From: Anaerolineae bacterium
GTDB lineage: Bacteria; Chloroflexota; Anaerolineae; JAAYZQ01
NCBI GenBank assembly: GCA_016929795.1
Contig: JAFGIA010000151.1
Span: 1-11,680, forward strand
Reading direction: 5' to 3'
Length of the DNA stretch: 11,680 nucleotides
Below the pieces are notes generated by a model that ran no database searches, was not told the DNA's origin, and saw nothing but the letters and a program-made list of their open reading frames with translations. The translations under genes were made by a program, and so were the position numbers. Below, piece after piece: positions 1 to 6,024 of this stretch (the first letter of the stretch is position 1; each line of letters opens with the position of its first letter).

Positions 1-86
1 CGTGGGTGGTCAACCGCTTCTTTCCAGGGCGCGTGCGGGTAGAAGGAGAAGAGGGCGCGCCGGGGGCGTGCTATATCGAAGTGTGA
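1..86 (+). CDS. 3' end of an unidentified gene (partial)
   Basis: Reading from base 3, an open frame runs into the window edge and stops with TGA at 84-86. It gives a 27-residue tail ending in ACYIEV. Nearly every codon ends in G or C (for example gtg, gtc, aac, cgc, ttc, ggc), as in the real genes nearby, which is why I read it as the tail of a true gene and not chance. The tail has no motif I can assign, so no function is proposed. About 185 bases and a promoter separate it from the response regulator, so it is probably a separate transcription unit. Confidence 0.45.
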   Translation, partial: WVVNRFFPGRVRVEGEEGAPGACYIEV

Positions 87-184
87 CACCCGGCCCCGAG
101 TCGTTCTACGCCTCTCAGGCCGGTGGCGCGCAATGTGTCCAGAAAGTGTGAATGCGCCCGGGTCTCGTGGTCCGGCGCGGCGAC

Positions 185-212
185 TTGCCTTTGGGACGGG
201 TTATGATATAAT
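185..212 (+). promoter_or_regulatory. Sigma-70-type promoter for the two-component genes
   Basis: TTGCCT (185-190) and TATAAT (207-212) are separated by 16 bases. The -10 box is a perfect consensus in a locally AT-rich patch. Transcription would start near 219, giving a leader of about 50 bases before the response regulator ATG at 272, which has a good GGAGGA site at 261-266. This is a sequence match only. Confidence 0.6.
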
Positions 213-271
213 GGATAGACGCAATTTCCAGGCAGGACGATGTTGAGTTTTCAGAGCGTGGGAGGAAAGCG

Positions 272-679
272 ATGCCAACGAAAGGTGAAGTCCTGGTAGT
301 CGACGATGATCCGGATTTCTGCGCAGCGATGCAGACGATACTCGAAGGCGACGGCTTTGCCGTGCGGTGTGCGAGCCAGGGTGCGCTTGGGCTGCGTTTG
401 ATGCGTGAGAAAAAGCCGGACCTCGTCTTTCTTGACGTCATCATGCGCGTGCCGACGGAAGGAGTGTGGGTCAGTGAAGAGATCGCCAACGACCCCGAGC
501 TGCGCGACGTGCCGGTGGTATTCTTGACGTCGATCGTCAGCTCGGAATACTCGGGGCACTTTCCGACAGACAGGCCGCTGCGGGTCATGATGTTTCTTGA
601 CAAACCGGCACCGATGGCCAAGATCCTGGAGCTGGCGAACCGCTTCGCCGGCAGCCCCTCATCCCCTTCGACCACATAG
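272..679 (+). CDS. Stand-alone receiver-domain response regulator
   Basis: The 135-residue protein is a single CheY-like receiver domain with no output domain. It has the acidic pocket DDD at residues 11-13, the phospho-acceptor Asp55 in the FLDV strand, the switch Thr86 in FLTS and the conserved Lys111 in LDKP. Between beta4 and beta5 it carries a longer loop (about 88-107) than CheY, a variant I associate with receivers encoded near anaerobic redox gene clusters. The ATG at 272 is preceded by GGAGGA at 261-266. The histidine kinase starts 24 bases after its stop, so the two are probably co-transcribed partners. With no DNA-binding domain it cannot directly control transcription; it may act as a phosphate shuttle or through protein contact. 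The tail (residues 126-135) is a Ser/Pro-rich extension. The target is unknown. Confidence 0.9.
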   Translation: MPTKGEVLVVDDDPDFCAAMQTILEGDGFAVRCASQGALGLRLMREKKPDLVFLDVIMRVPTEGVWVSEEIANDPELRDVPVVFLTSIVSSEYSGHFPTDRPLRVMMFLDKPAPMAKILELANRFAGSPSSPSTT

Positions 680-703
680 TAGACGGACGGGCTGGACGGG
701 CCG

Positions 704-2131
704 ATGACGAGCGAGCTGCCGTTTGAGACGGAGAGGATCGAGCGGATCGGGTGGCTGATCCAGTTGCGCTGGCTGGCGGTGCTCGCCAGCCTGGCAGCCC
801 TGGCGCTTGCCCGGATCCTCGCGCCCGGCACGCTGCCCTTTCGCGCCCTGCTCTACATCATCGGGTTCGTCGCCCTGTATAACGCGGGGTTGTCGCTCTA
901 TGCACGCTCGCTCCGCACCGAGGGCGGACTCGACAGGCGGTTGGATGCTGCCATACGCCTGGCCTGTCTCCAGATCACCCTCGATCTGCTGGCACTGGCT
1001 GCGCTGATCCACTTTTCCGGCGGCATCGAGAACCCGATGATCCTCTTTTTTGTGCTGCACACGACGCTGGCCGCCGTACTCTTGCCCAAAGGAATCGGCT
1101 TTGCGATGGCGAGCCTGGCTGCCGTATTGGTAGCAGGTGTGGCGGGCATGGAATACACAGGGCTCCTGGCGCACCATCATCTGCCACTCCTGGGCGAGAT
1201 TGAGATGTATGACGAGGGCGGATACCTCGCCAGCTTTGTGGGGATGATGGTCGTGACGCTCGGGCTGGTGAGTTACCTGACATCGTCGGTGAGCGCGCGG
1301 CTGCGCGAGCGCGACAGAGTGTTGGTGCAGAGACACAAAGAAGTGATCGCCAAGAGCCGCGAGCTGGAAGAAGTGAACGAGCGACTGAGAGCAATCGACG
1401 CCGAGCGCACGCGCTTCTTGACGCTGGTAACGCACGAGCTGCGGGCGCCGATCAACACGATCCACACGTGTATCGAGTTGGCCCTGTCGGGTCACGCATC
1501 TCCCGACAAGGTGCATGACATCCTGGAGCGGGTGATGCGTCGCACGGCCGAGGTATCCCAGCTAATCAGCGACCTGCTGCGCCTGGCGCGGGCGCGCGAG
1601 GAGGAGAGGCGCGACGAGCCGCTGGCCGCGGTACACCCGGCCGAGGTACTGCGCGGCGTGGTCGATCTGATGAGGGCAGAGGCGGAGAGTAAGGATCTCT
1701 TTTTGAGCGTGGATGTCGACCCTGAGCTACGGAGAGTGCACGCGAACCCGGAGCGGCTCAAGCTGGTGTGGACGAATCTGCTGAGCAACGCGATCAAGTA
1801 CACCGAGCCCGGGGGGATCGTGGCAGTGACGATCAAGCAGGGAAACGAGTACATGGTAGGCACTGTGCGCGACACGGGGATCGGCATCTCTGCCGAAGAT
1901 CAGCAGAGCATTTTTCAGGAGTTCTTCCGGGCGGGAAACGCGCGCGACGTATGCCCCATCGGCACGGGCGTCGGCCTCGCCCTTGTACGCCGCATCGTCG
2001 AGAACCTGCACGGCAAGGTGTGGGTCGAATCGGAGGTAGGGCTAGGAAGCAAGTTCAGTTTTTTGCTGCCGAGTGAGCGCGATTCACAGGAAAGCTCGAA
2101 GGATATATCCCTCCCGCCTCCAGCCCAGTAG
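704..2131 (+). CDS. Membrane histidine kinase, RegB/PrrB-like sensor region
   Basis: This 475-residue kinase begins with six hydrophobic segments (about 17-39, 49-67, 86-104, 111-128, 131-151, 175-196) and little extracytoplasmic sequence. A linker that looks coiled-coil (about 198-232) follows. The dimerisation/phosphotransfer domain has His244 in LVTHELRAPI. The ATPase domain has the N box around Asn358/Asn362 (WTNLLSNAIKYT), the G1 box DTGIGI (390-395) and the G2 box GTGVGLAL (420-427). Residues 105-111, SGGIENP, match the GGxxNP(F) motif that in RegB/PrrB/ActS kinases lies in the membrane and is implicated in quinone sensing; six TM helices also fit that family. The redox cysteine of RegB (about 40 residues after the phospho-His) is absent; Cys256 and Cys417 are elsewhere. 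The ribosome site before ATG 704 is weak, which fits translation coupled to the response regulator. The kinase likely senses redox or quinone state, an inference from the motif only. Confidence 0.85.
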   Translation: MTSELPFETERIERIGWLIQLRWLAVLASLAALALARILAPGTLPFRALLYIIGFVALYNAGLSLYARSLRTEGGLDRRLDAAIRLACLQITLDLLALAALIHFSGGIENPMILFFVLHTTLAAVLLPKGIGFAMASLAAVLVAGVAGMEYTGLLAHHHLPLLGEIEMYDEGGYLASFVGMMVVTLGLVSYLTSSVSARLRERDRVLVQRHKEVIAKSRELEEVNERLRAIDAERTRFLTLVTHELRAPINTIHTCIELALSGHASPDKVHDILERVMRRTAEVSQLISDLLRLARAREEERRDEPLAAVHPAEVLRGVVDLMRAEAESKDLFLSVDVDPELRRVHANPERLKLVWTNLLSNAIKYTEPGGIVAVTIKQGNEYMVGTVRDTGIGISAEDQQSIFQEFFRAGNARDVCPIGTGVGLALVRRIVENLHGKVWVESEVGLGSKFSFLLPSERDSQESSKDISLPPPAQ

Positions 2132-2164
2132 TGGGTCAACGGTAATTTGATAGGTTGCTGCGGT

Positions 2165-2184
2165 GAAAAAACGGCTGAAGCCGT
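2165..2184 (-). terminator. Intrinsic terminator of the hdr-flx operon
   Basis: Read on the minus strand, the stem ACGGC/GCCGT with a TTCA loop (2171-2184) is followed at once by a run of six T (2171-2166 on the plus coordinate). It lies 63 bases beyond the stop of the last minus-strand gene. The stem is short, but the layout is that of a factor-independent terminator. The hairpin is part of a dispersed repeat also found at 11629-11652, where the T run is missing. Confidence 0.55.
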
Positions 2185-2194
2185 GACTACGAAC
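2171..2194 (+). repeat. Dispersed palindromic repeat, copy 1
   Basis: The 24-base unit contains the palindrome ACGGCT-GA-AGCCGT followed by an ACTACGAAC tail. A second copy at 11629-11652 differs at one base (G versus T after CCGT). GGTTGC (2153-2158) and GCAACC (2203-2208) flank this copy as an outer inverted repeat. It sits between two converging genes and doubles as the minus-strand terminator. Confidence 0.7.
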
Positions 2195-2246
2195 CTAGCA
2201 ATGCAACCCCGGGGAAAAATCCGAGCGATTTGTCACGTTGCACGTC

Positions 2247-2696
2247 TCAGGTCACAATCTCGCGCGTGCGCCGCAAGCGGGACGCGATTACCTCTGCAAG
2301 CTGCTTCATCACGACAAAGCCGATGTGGGTATCACGGTCAAAGAGAGCGTTGAGGTCGTCGGCCTTGAAGACGATGAGGCACACACGGTCGACGGCGCGC
2401 GCGGACGCGGTGAACTGGCGCTGCCGCACCAGCGACGACCAACCAAAAATGCGGCCCGGCTCGACCTCCTGCATAGTCACGGTTTCGTCGGACTGGACCG
2501 ACGAGCGGACGTTGATGTGCAGTTGCACACAGCCCTCCTGAAGGATAAAGAGCCGGCCCGCCACTTCTTGCTCGGAGCAGATCACCTGCCCGGCATCGTA
2601 CGTCTCGCTGGTGGCGAGGGCGGAGATCTCGATCAGCTCCGAATCGCTCAAGCTGGAAAAAAGCTCACACGAGCGGAGATTGTCGGGTGTGATCAT
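2247..2696 (-). CDS. HTH-less cyclic-nucleotide-binding-fold protein
   Basis: The 149-residue protein is a Crp-type beta-roll domain (about residues 7-125) and ends shortly after the C helix, so the helix-turn-helix of CRP/FNR regulators is absent. The phosphate-binding cassette is degenerate. Where CRP has FGEL..(R)SA this protein reads FGWSSLVRQRQFTASA, so the Glu that contacts the ribose and the Arg that contacts the phosphate are both replaced. Binding of cAMP is therefore doubtful; the domain may sense another ligand or only mediate protein contacts. The start at 2696 lies 9 bases after the stop of the flavin reductase, with GAGGAA as ribosome site overlapping that stop region. It is the last gene of the operon. 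I infer a regulatory or docking subunit for the redox complex. The Crp-like fold is clear; the role is not. Confidence 0.85.
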   Translation of the reverse strand: MITPDNLRSCELFSSLSDSELIEISALATSETYDAGQVICSEQEVAGRLFILQEGCVQLHINVRSSVQSDETVTMQEVEPGRIFGWSSLVRQRQFTASARAVDRVCLIVFKADDLNALFDRDTHIGFVVMKQLAEVIASRLRRTREIVT

Positions 2697-2705
2697 GCGA
2701 TTTCC

Positions 2706-3539
2706 TCACACAAAGCTTTCCAGGAAGCGTGACACGTCGGTGTAAGAAAAGACGGGGCCGTGCAGGCAAACGAACTGCTCGCCCATGTTGCAGCGCCCGC
2801 ACTTGCCGATGCCGCACTTCATCTTGGCTTCCAACGTCATGATCATCTGCTCGTCGGCGAACCCCAGCTTTTGCAGGCCGAGCACGACGAACTTGATCAT
2901 GATCGGCGGGCCGCAGATGATGGCGACGGTGTTTTCCGGCGACGGCGCGAGGCGCGCGAGGAGGTCGGTGATCAAGCCGACGTTGCCCTGCCAGGCGTCG
3001 TCACCGCGGTCGACGGTGACGTGCAGCTCGGTGTCGGGCGCTGCACGCCACGCCTCGTACTCGTCGGTAAAGACGAGGAGCGAGGGTGAGCGGGCGGCCC
3101 ACAGGATGGACAGGTGCCCGTAGGCGGCACGGTTGTCGAGGATGGTGTGGATGACCGGGCGCAGCGGCGCGCCGCCGATGCCGCCGCCGAGGACCAGGAC
3201 GTCCTTGCCGCGGACATCGCCGAGAGGGAAGCTGTTGCCCATGGGGCCGCGGACGCCGACTATGGCGCCGGGCTCCATCTTGTGCAGGGCGTCGGTGACG
3301 GTGCCAACGCGGTTGACGGCGAACTCGAGCACTGCCGACCGCGACGGGATCGATGCCAGCCCAAAAGGCGCCTCGCCCACGCCGAACGCCGACAGAAACG
3401 CAAACTGTCCCGGCTCGTAGTCAAACCACTCGCCGTTCAGCTCCACTTGAAAGAGCTTGATATCGTCCGCCAGCTCTTTTACTCCCGCGAGCGTCGCCAG
3501 AATAGGGCGCATCGGATTGTCGTGTTCACGATCGACCAT
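2706..3539 (-). CDS. flxA: FAD/NAD(P)H-binding 2Fe-2S reductase (FlxA / AsrB / HydG family)
   Basis: The 277-residue protein has the ferredoxin-NADP reductase fold seen in sulfhydrogenase gamma, AsrB and dihydroorotate dehydrogenase B electron-transfer subunits. The FAD-binding barrel spans about 9-108 (YEPGQFAFLS, then APFGLAS), and the pyridine-nucleotide domain spans about 109-230 (LGGGIGGAPLRPV at 117-129, CGPP at 209-212). The C-terminal 2Fe-2S site has Cys242, Cys247, Cys250 and Cys258. I chose ATG 3539 because GGAGGAG lies 5-6 bases upstream; an in-frame ATG at 3590 has no such site and would overlap a hairpin. By family it oxidises NADH or NADPH at FAD and passes electrons to the adjacent Fe-S proteins. 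Its place beside MvhD and HdrABC matches the FlxABCD-HdrABC arrangement of sulfate reducers. NADH versus NADPH preference cannot be read with confidence. Confidence 0.88.
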   Translation of the reverse strand: MVDREHDNPMRPILATLAGVKELADDIKLFQVELNGEWFDYEPGQFAFLSAFGVGEAPFGLASIPSRSAVLEFAVNRVGTVTDALHKMEPGAIVGVRGPMGNSFPLGDVRGKDVLVLGGGIGGAPLRPVIHTILDNRAAYGHLSILWAARSPSLLVFTDEYEAWRAAPDTELHVTVDRGDDAWQGNVGLITDLLARLAPSPENTVAIICGPPIMIKFVVLGLQKLGFADEQMIMTLEAKMKCGIGKCGRCNMGEQFVCLHGPVFSYTDVSRFLESFV

Positions 3540-3552
3540 TCGTCTCCTCCAA

Positions 3553-3631
3553 GGTATTGGAGCGGGCTGGTGCCTGGAAGGTGCGTCCAATACCCGAAAT
3601 CTAATATCTAATCACCGCTATCCAGTATCCT
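3553..3631. repeat. Repeat-derived spacer with a 9-bp inverted repeat before flxA
   Basis: GGTATTGGA (3553-3561) and TCCAATACC (3586-3594) form a perfect 9-bp inverted repeat with a 24-base loop. In the minus-strand mRNA it ends 2-3 bases before the flxA ribosome site. Next to it, ATCTAAT is tandemly duplicated (3599-3605, 3606-3612), and CCGCTATC (3615-3622) also occurs at 5999-6006. The stop codon of the upstream gene lies inside this AT-rich block. It looks like a degenerate dispersed element that entered the operon spacer. Confidence 0.55.
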
Positions 3632-4624
3632 CAACACCTCGACGATGTCAACCCCTGCCGGACACGCGTCGATGCACCGGCCGCAGCCAACGCAGGCGAC
3701 GGGGCCAAAGTCGAGGGGGGAGTAGCAGAACTTGCAGAAGTAGCGGTTGCGCAGGCGCTGGGCGGTGTCGGGACGTGGATTGTGGCCGCCGGCAATGCGG
3801 CGGTAGGCGGGGGACATGCAGCTATCCCAGGCACGCAGGCGCTGGATGTGAACGTAGCCGGGGCCGGCGGCGGTGACGTCGTCACGCACGTCGAAGCAGC
3901 GGCACGTGGGGCACACGTAGGTGCAGGCGTGGCAGCTGAGGCAGCGGTCGGCGAGGCGCTGCCACACGGACTCGACCCCCGGGGCAGGCTCGCCGAACCT
4001 CGCGCGCCAGGCATCGGACGGGACAAGGGGCACTTGATCGGCCGTGATCTCGGGCACAGGTACGGGACGCTCCGTGTCAGGCCAGTCGACGCCCGCCAGG
4101 AGCGCTGCGCCCTTTTGTGTGACGACCTCGACCAGGTAACCATCCCCGTCGGCGTGGAGCATCAGATCGACGGCAGAGGCATCGGCCGGGCCGCTGCCGA
4201 GGCTGGTGCAGAAGCAGCCAGCCCACATCTCCGGGCAGGCGAGACCGACGAGCGTCGTCCGCTCACGGCGGCGCGCATAGTAGCTGTCGGCCGGCGGGCG
4301 GTCGAGGAGCAGGGCGTCGAGGACACGCAGGGCGCGGGCATCGCACGGGCGGATGGCAAATAGGACCTGGTCCCCGTCAGGATCCGGCTCGTCCAGGGTC
4401 ACGTCTCGGCCCCGTTTCTCGACATCGAGAAGGACCTCAGTCTCCGGAAAAAAGTAGCCCTTGGGCGAAACGGTTGTGCGCTGAAAGTCGAGTGCGACGT
4501 CGGCGGCCGAGACAACAGGGCGGTAGAGCCAGTCGCGCTCGACGCGCTGTGGGGCGACGAGGGTGTAGCGCTCGATCAGGGCATCGAGCCAGGCACACAG
4601 TGACTCGTGGGTGGCAGCTCTCAT
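3608..4624 (-). CDS. 4Fe-4S protein of the AsrA / sulfhydrogenase beta (HydB) family, FlxB/C-type
   Basis: The 338-residue protein has an N-terminal alpha/beta domain with the family signature FAIRPCDARAL (about 89-99), YYARRRERTTLVGLACPE, the cysteine pair CFC (137-139) and GDGYLVEVVTQKG. Two ferredoxin-like motifs follow: Cys228/231/234/238 with extra Cys241/243, and Cys311/314/317/321. Between them are Cys269, Cys297 and Cys300. In sulfhydrogenase and anaerobic sulfite reductase this subunit conducts electrons between the flavin subunit (next gene) and the catalytic partner, so electron transfer from FlxA toward MvhD/HdrA is expected. The start at 4624 overlaps the previous stop as ATGA, with GAGGAG about 9 bases upstream. 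An in-frame ATG at 5026 would extend the frame through the neighbouring gene and gives an Arg/Pro-rich shadow sequence, so I rejected it. The stop lies in repeat-like DNA. I leave the symbol blank because FlxB and FlxC are hard to tell apart. Confidence 0.87.
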   Translation of the reverse strand: MRAATHESLCAWLDALIERYTLVAPQRVERDWLYRPVVSAADVALDFQRTTVSPKGYFFPETEVLLDVEKRGRDVTLDEPDPDGDQVLFAIRPCDARALRVLDALLLDRPPADSYYARRRERTTLVGLACPEMWAGCFCTSLGSGPADASAVDLMLHADGDGYLVEVVTQKGAALLAGVDWPDTERPVPVPEITADQVPLVPSDAWRARFGEPAPGVESVWQRLADRCLSCHACTYVCPTCRCFDVRDDVTAAGPGYVHIQRLRAWDSCMSPAYRRIAGGHNPRPDTAQRLRNRYFCKFCYSPLDFGPVACVGCGRCIDACPAGVDIVEVLRILDSGD

Positions 4625-5493
4625 AGCGGCAGCTCCTCGTCCTTGCGAAATGTCGCCAGCGGCGGCGGCGTATCGGGGTCGGCGCCGGCGACGTAGCCAA
4701 ACAGAGCCTCCACCTCGGCGGCAATTTTGCGGTTGAGCAGGCTGAGCGGGAGGTGTACCGGGCAGGCCGCCTCGCAGGCCTGGCAGCCGGAGCAGCGCCC
4801 GGCGAGGTGGTAGGCGCGCATGATATGAAAGAAGGCCTTCTGCGGCACATGGTGAGCCATGCTGACCCAGGGCGGATCGACCTGCTCGGCGATGCACTCG
4901 AAACAGTAGCAGGCGGGGCACGCCTGCCGACAGGCGTAACAGCGGATGCAGCGGTCGAACTCGCGCACCCAGAAGGCGAGGCGCTGGGCAGGGGACATCG
5001 CCTCGATCTCGGCGACGCCGGGCCACGGCTCCTCAGAAGCCTTGACCCTGGGCGGGTCGCCGACGAGGGCGTCGTAAAAGATGGGGACACGCTCGGCGCA
5101 GTGGCGGCAGTGGAGTGCCTCCGCGTCACCGTCGAGCATGCCGGGGCAGGCCACACCCACGACGAACACTGACTCGCGGGCCACCTGGCCCTCGTGGATG
5201 AGGACGTTGAGCGCGCGGACGTCGCACGGGCGTGCGACCACGGCGACGCGGGCTGAGGTCCCGGGCTGAGCGGTGCGTGAGAGTCCGGCGATCTTGTCGC
5301 GGAGATAGACCACCAGGTTGTGATGGCAGGTTCGGTCCCACGCAAGGCGCTCGGCGCCGGCAGCGTCATAGATGAATGCAGGGCGCATGGGGCCGCGTGG
5401 GCTGCGCTCGTGGCCGATCACGCAGCTCACCTCGCCGAGGTCGAGGAGCCTCTTGGCCTGTATACGGGTGCCGGTCTCGATCTCGTGAGTCAT
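4621..5493 (-). CDS. 4Fe-4S dicluster protein with FrhB/FdhB-like domain, FlxB/C-type
   Basis: The 290-residue protein is distantly related to the gene downstream of it. It shares the VVARPCDVRAL block (about 85-95) and VGVACPGM, followed by a Cys pair CRHC (129-132). The two ferredoxin-type motifs are Cys182/185/188/192 (with extra Cys195, 197, 200) and Cys234/237/240/244. TCHHNL near 55-60 recalls FrhB/FdhB-type subunits that relay electrons from hydrogenase or formate dehydrogenase to a soluble carrier; flavin binding is not evident. It begins 36 bases after mvhD with AAAGGAA as ribosome site, and its stop overlaps the next start (ATGA). Role by context: an Fe-S relay between FlxA and MvhD/HdrA. 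Loss of a hydrogenase or formate dehydrogenase partner cannot be excluded because none lies in the window. Confidence 0.83.
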   Translation of the reverse strand: MTHEIETGTRIQAKRLLDLGEVSCVIGHERSPRGPMRPAFIYDAAGAERLAWDRTCHHNLVVYLRDKIAGLSRTAQPGTSARVAVVARPCDVRALNVLIHEGQVARESVFVVGVACPGMLDGDAEALHCRHCAERVPIFYDALVGDPPRVKASEEPWPGVAEIEAMSPAQRLAFWVREFDRCIRCYACRQACPACYCFECIAEQVDPPWVSMAHHVPQKAFFHIMRAYHLAGRCSGCQACEAACPVHLPLSLLNRKIAAEVEALFGYVAGADPDTPPPLATFRKDEELPL

Positions 5494-5529
5494 GGCGTTC
5501 CTTTCGTCACTTGTGCCACCAAGGTGCGG

Positions 5530-5952
5530 TTAGCAGGCATCGGTCCAGCCTGTCCAGGGGCCGAGGGCACGGACGTCCTCGGTGAGCTCGGCGACGATGT
5601 GGGCGAAGCGGTTGCCCTCAGCGGCAGAGACCCAGTCGATGCGCAGACGGCCGGCCTCGACGCCGACAAAGTCAAGAAAGCGGTGCATGAGGGCATAGCG
5701 CCGGCGGGCGTGATAGTTGCCGTCGCTATAGTGGCAGTCGCCAGGGTGGCAGCCGGCCACAAGCACGCCGTCGGCCCCCTCCTGGAACGCTTTGAGCACG
5801 TACAGAGGATCGACACGGCCGGAACATGGCACGCGGATGATGCGCAGGTTAGGCGGATAGGTGACGCGGCTGGTGCCGGCCATGTCGGCCCCGGCGTAGC
5901 TGCACCAGTTGCAGAGAAAGCCGACGATTTTTGGTTCGAAAGTGTCTTGCAT
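5530..5952 (-). CDS. mvhD: MvhD/FlxD-type 2Fe-2S electron-transfer subunit
   Basis: The 140-residue protein matches the MvhD delta subunit over its whole length. It has FLCNWCSYAGADMAG at the N terminus (Cys14, Cys17), VPCSGRVDP (Cys43) and AGCHPGDCHY (Cys68, Cys73). MvhD binds one 2Fe-2S cluster and passes electrons from hydrogenase, formate dehydrogenase or FlxABC into HdrA. I chose ATG 5952 because the similarity begins there and GAGGAG lies 8-13 bases upstream; the frame is open further upstream (to 6129) only across the hdrA tail and spacer. A 53-base repeat-like spacer separates it from hdrA, a change from the tight coupling of hdrCBA. As no hydrogenase genes adjoin it, the FlxD role in a NAD(P)H-linked complex is the more likely one. 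Confidence 0.93.
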   Translation of the reverse strand: MQDTFEPKIVGFLCNWCSYAGADMAGTSRVTYPPNLRIIRVPCSGRVDPLYVLKAFQEGADGVLVAGCHPGDCHYSDGNYHARRRYALMHRFLDFVGVEAGRLRIDWVSAAEGNRFAHIVAELTEDVRALGPWTGWTDAC

Positions 5953-5968
5953 CAAGGCTCCTCGTGAC

Positions 5969-6024
5969 CGGGTATTCGGTATCAGGTATGAAGGTGTGCC
6001 GCTATCTAATAGCCAATATCCACT
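5969..6024. repeat. Degenerate AT-rich repeat at the hdrA 3' end
   Basis: The stretch GGTATTCGGTATCAGGTAT (5971-5989), followed by CCGCTATCTAAT and CCAATATCC, resembles the spacer at 3553-3631. Shared blocks are GAAGGTG (3577-3583 and 5990-5996), CCGCTATC, and TATCTAAT, whose minus-strand reading ATTAGATA contains the stop codon of the preceding gene in both places. The last few hdrA codons (VDIGY) are inside it. This suggests both spacers came from the same dispersed element. Confidence 0.45.

Noticed and set aside
115..831. Minus-strand open frame of 238 codons over the response regulator
   Set aside because: It overlaps the receiver-domain gene, its promoter and the kinase start. The product is Ser/Arg/Thr-rich with no motif.
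3608..5026. Longer version of the AsrA-like gene starting at 5026
   Set aside because: The extra 134 residues are an Arg/Pro-rich out-of-frame reading of the upstream Fe-S gene. The ATGA-coupled start at 4624 fits the family and has a ribosome site.
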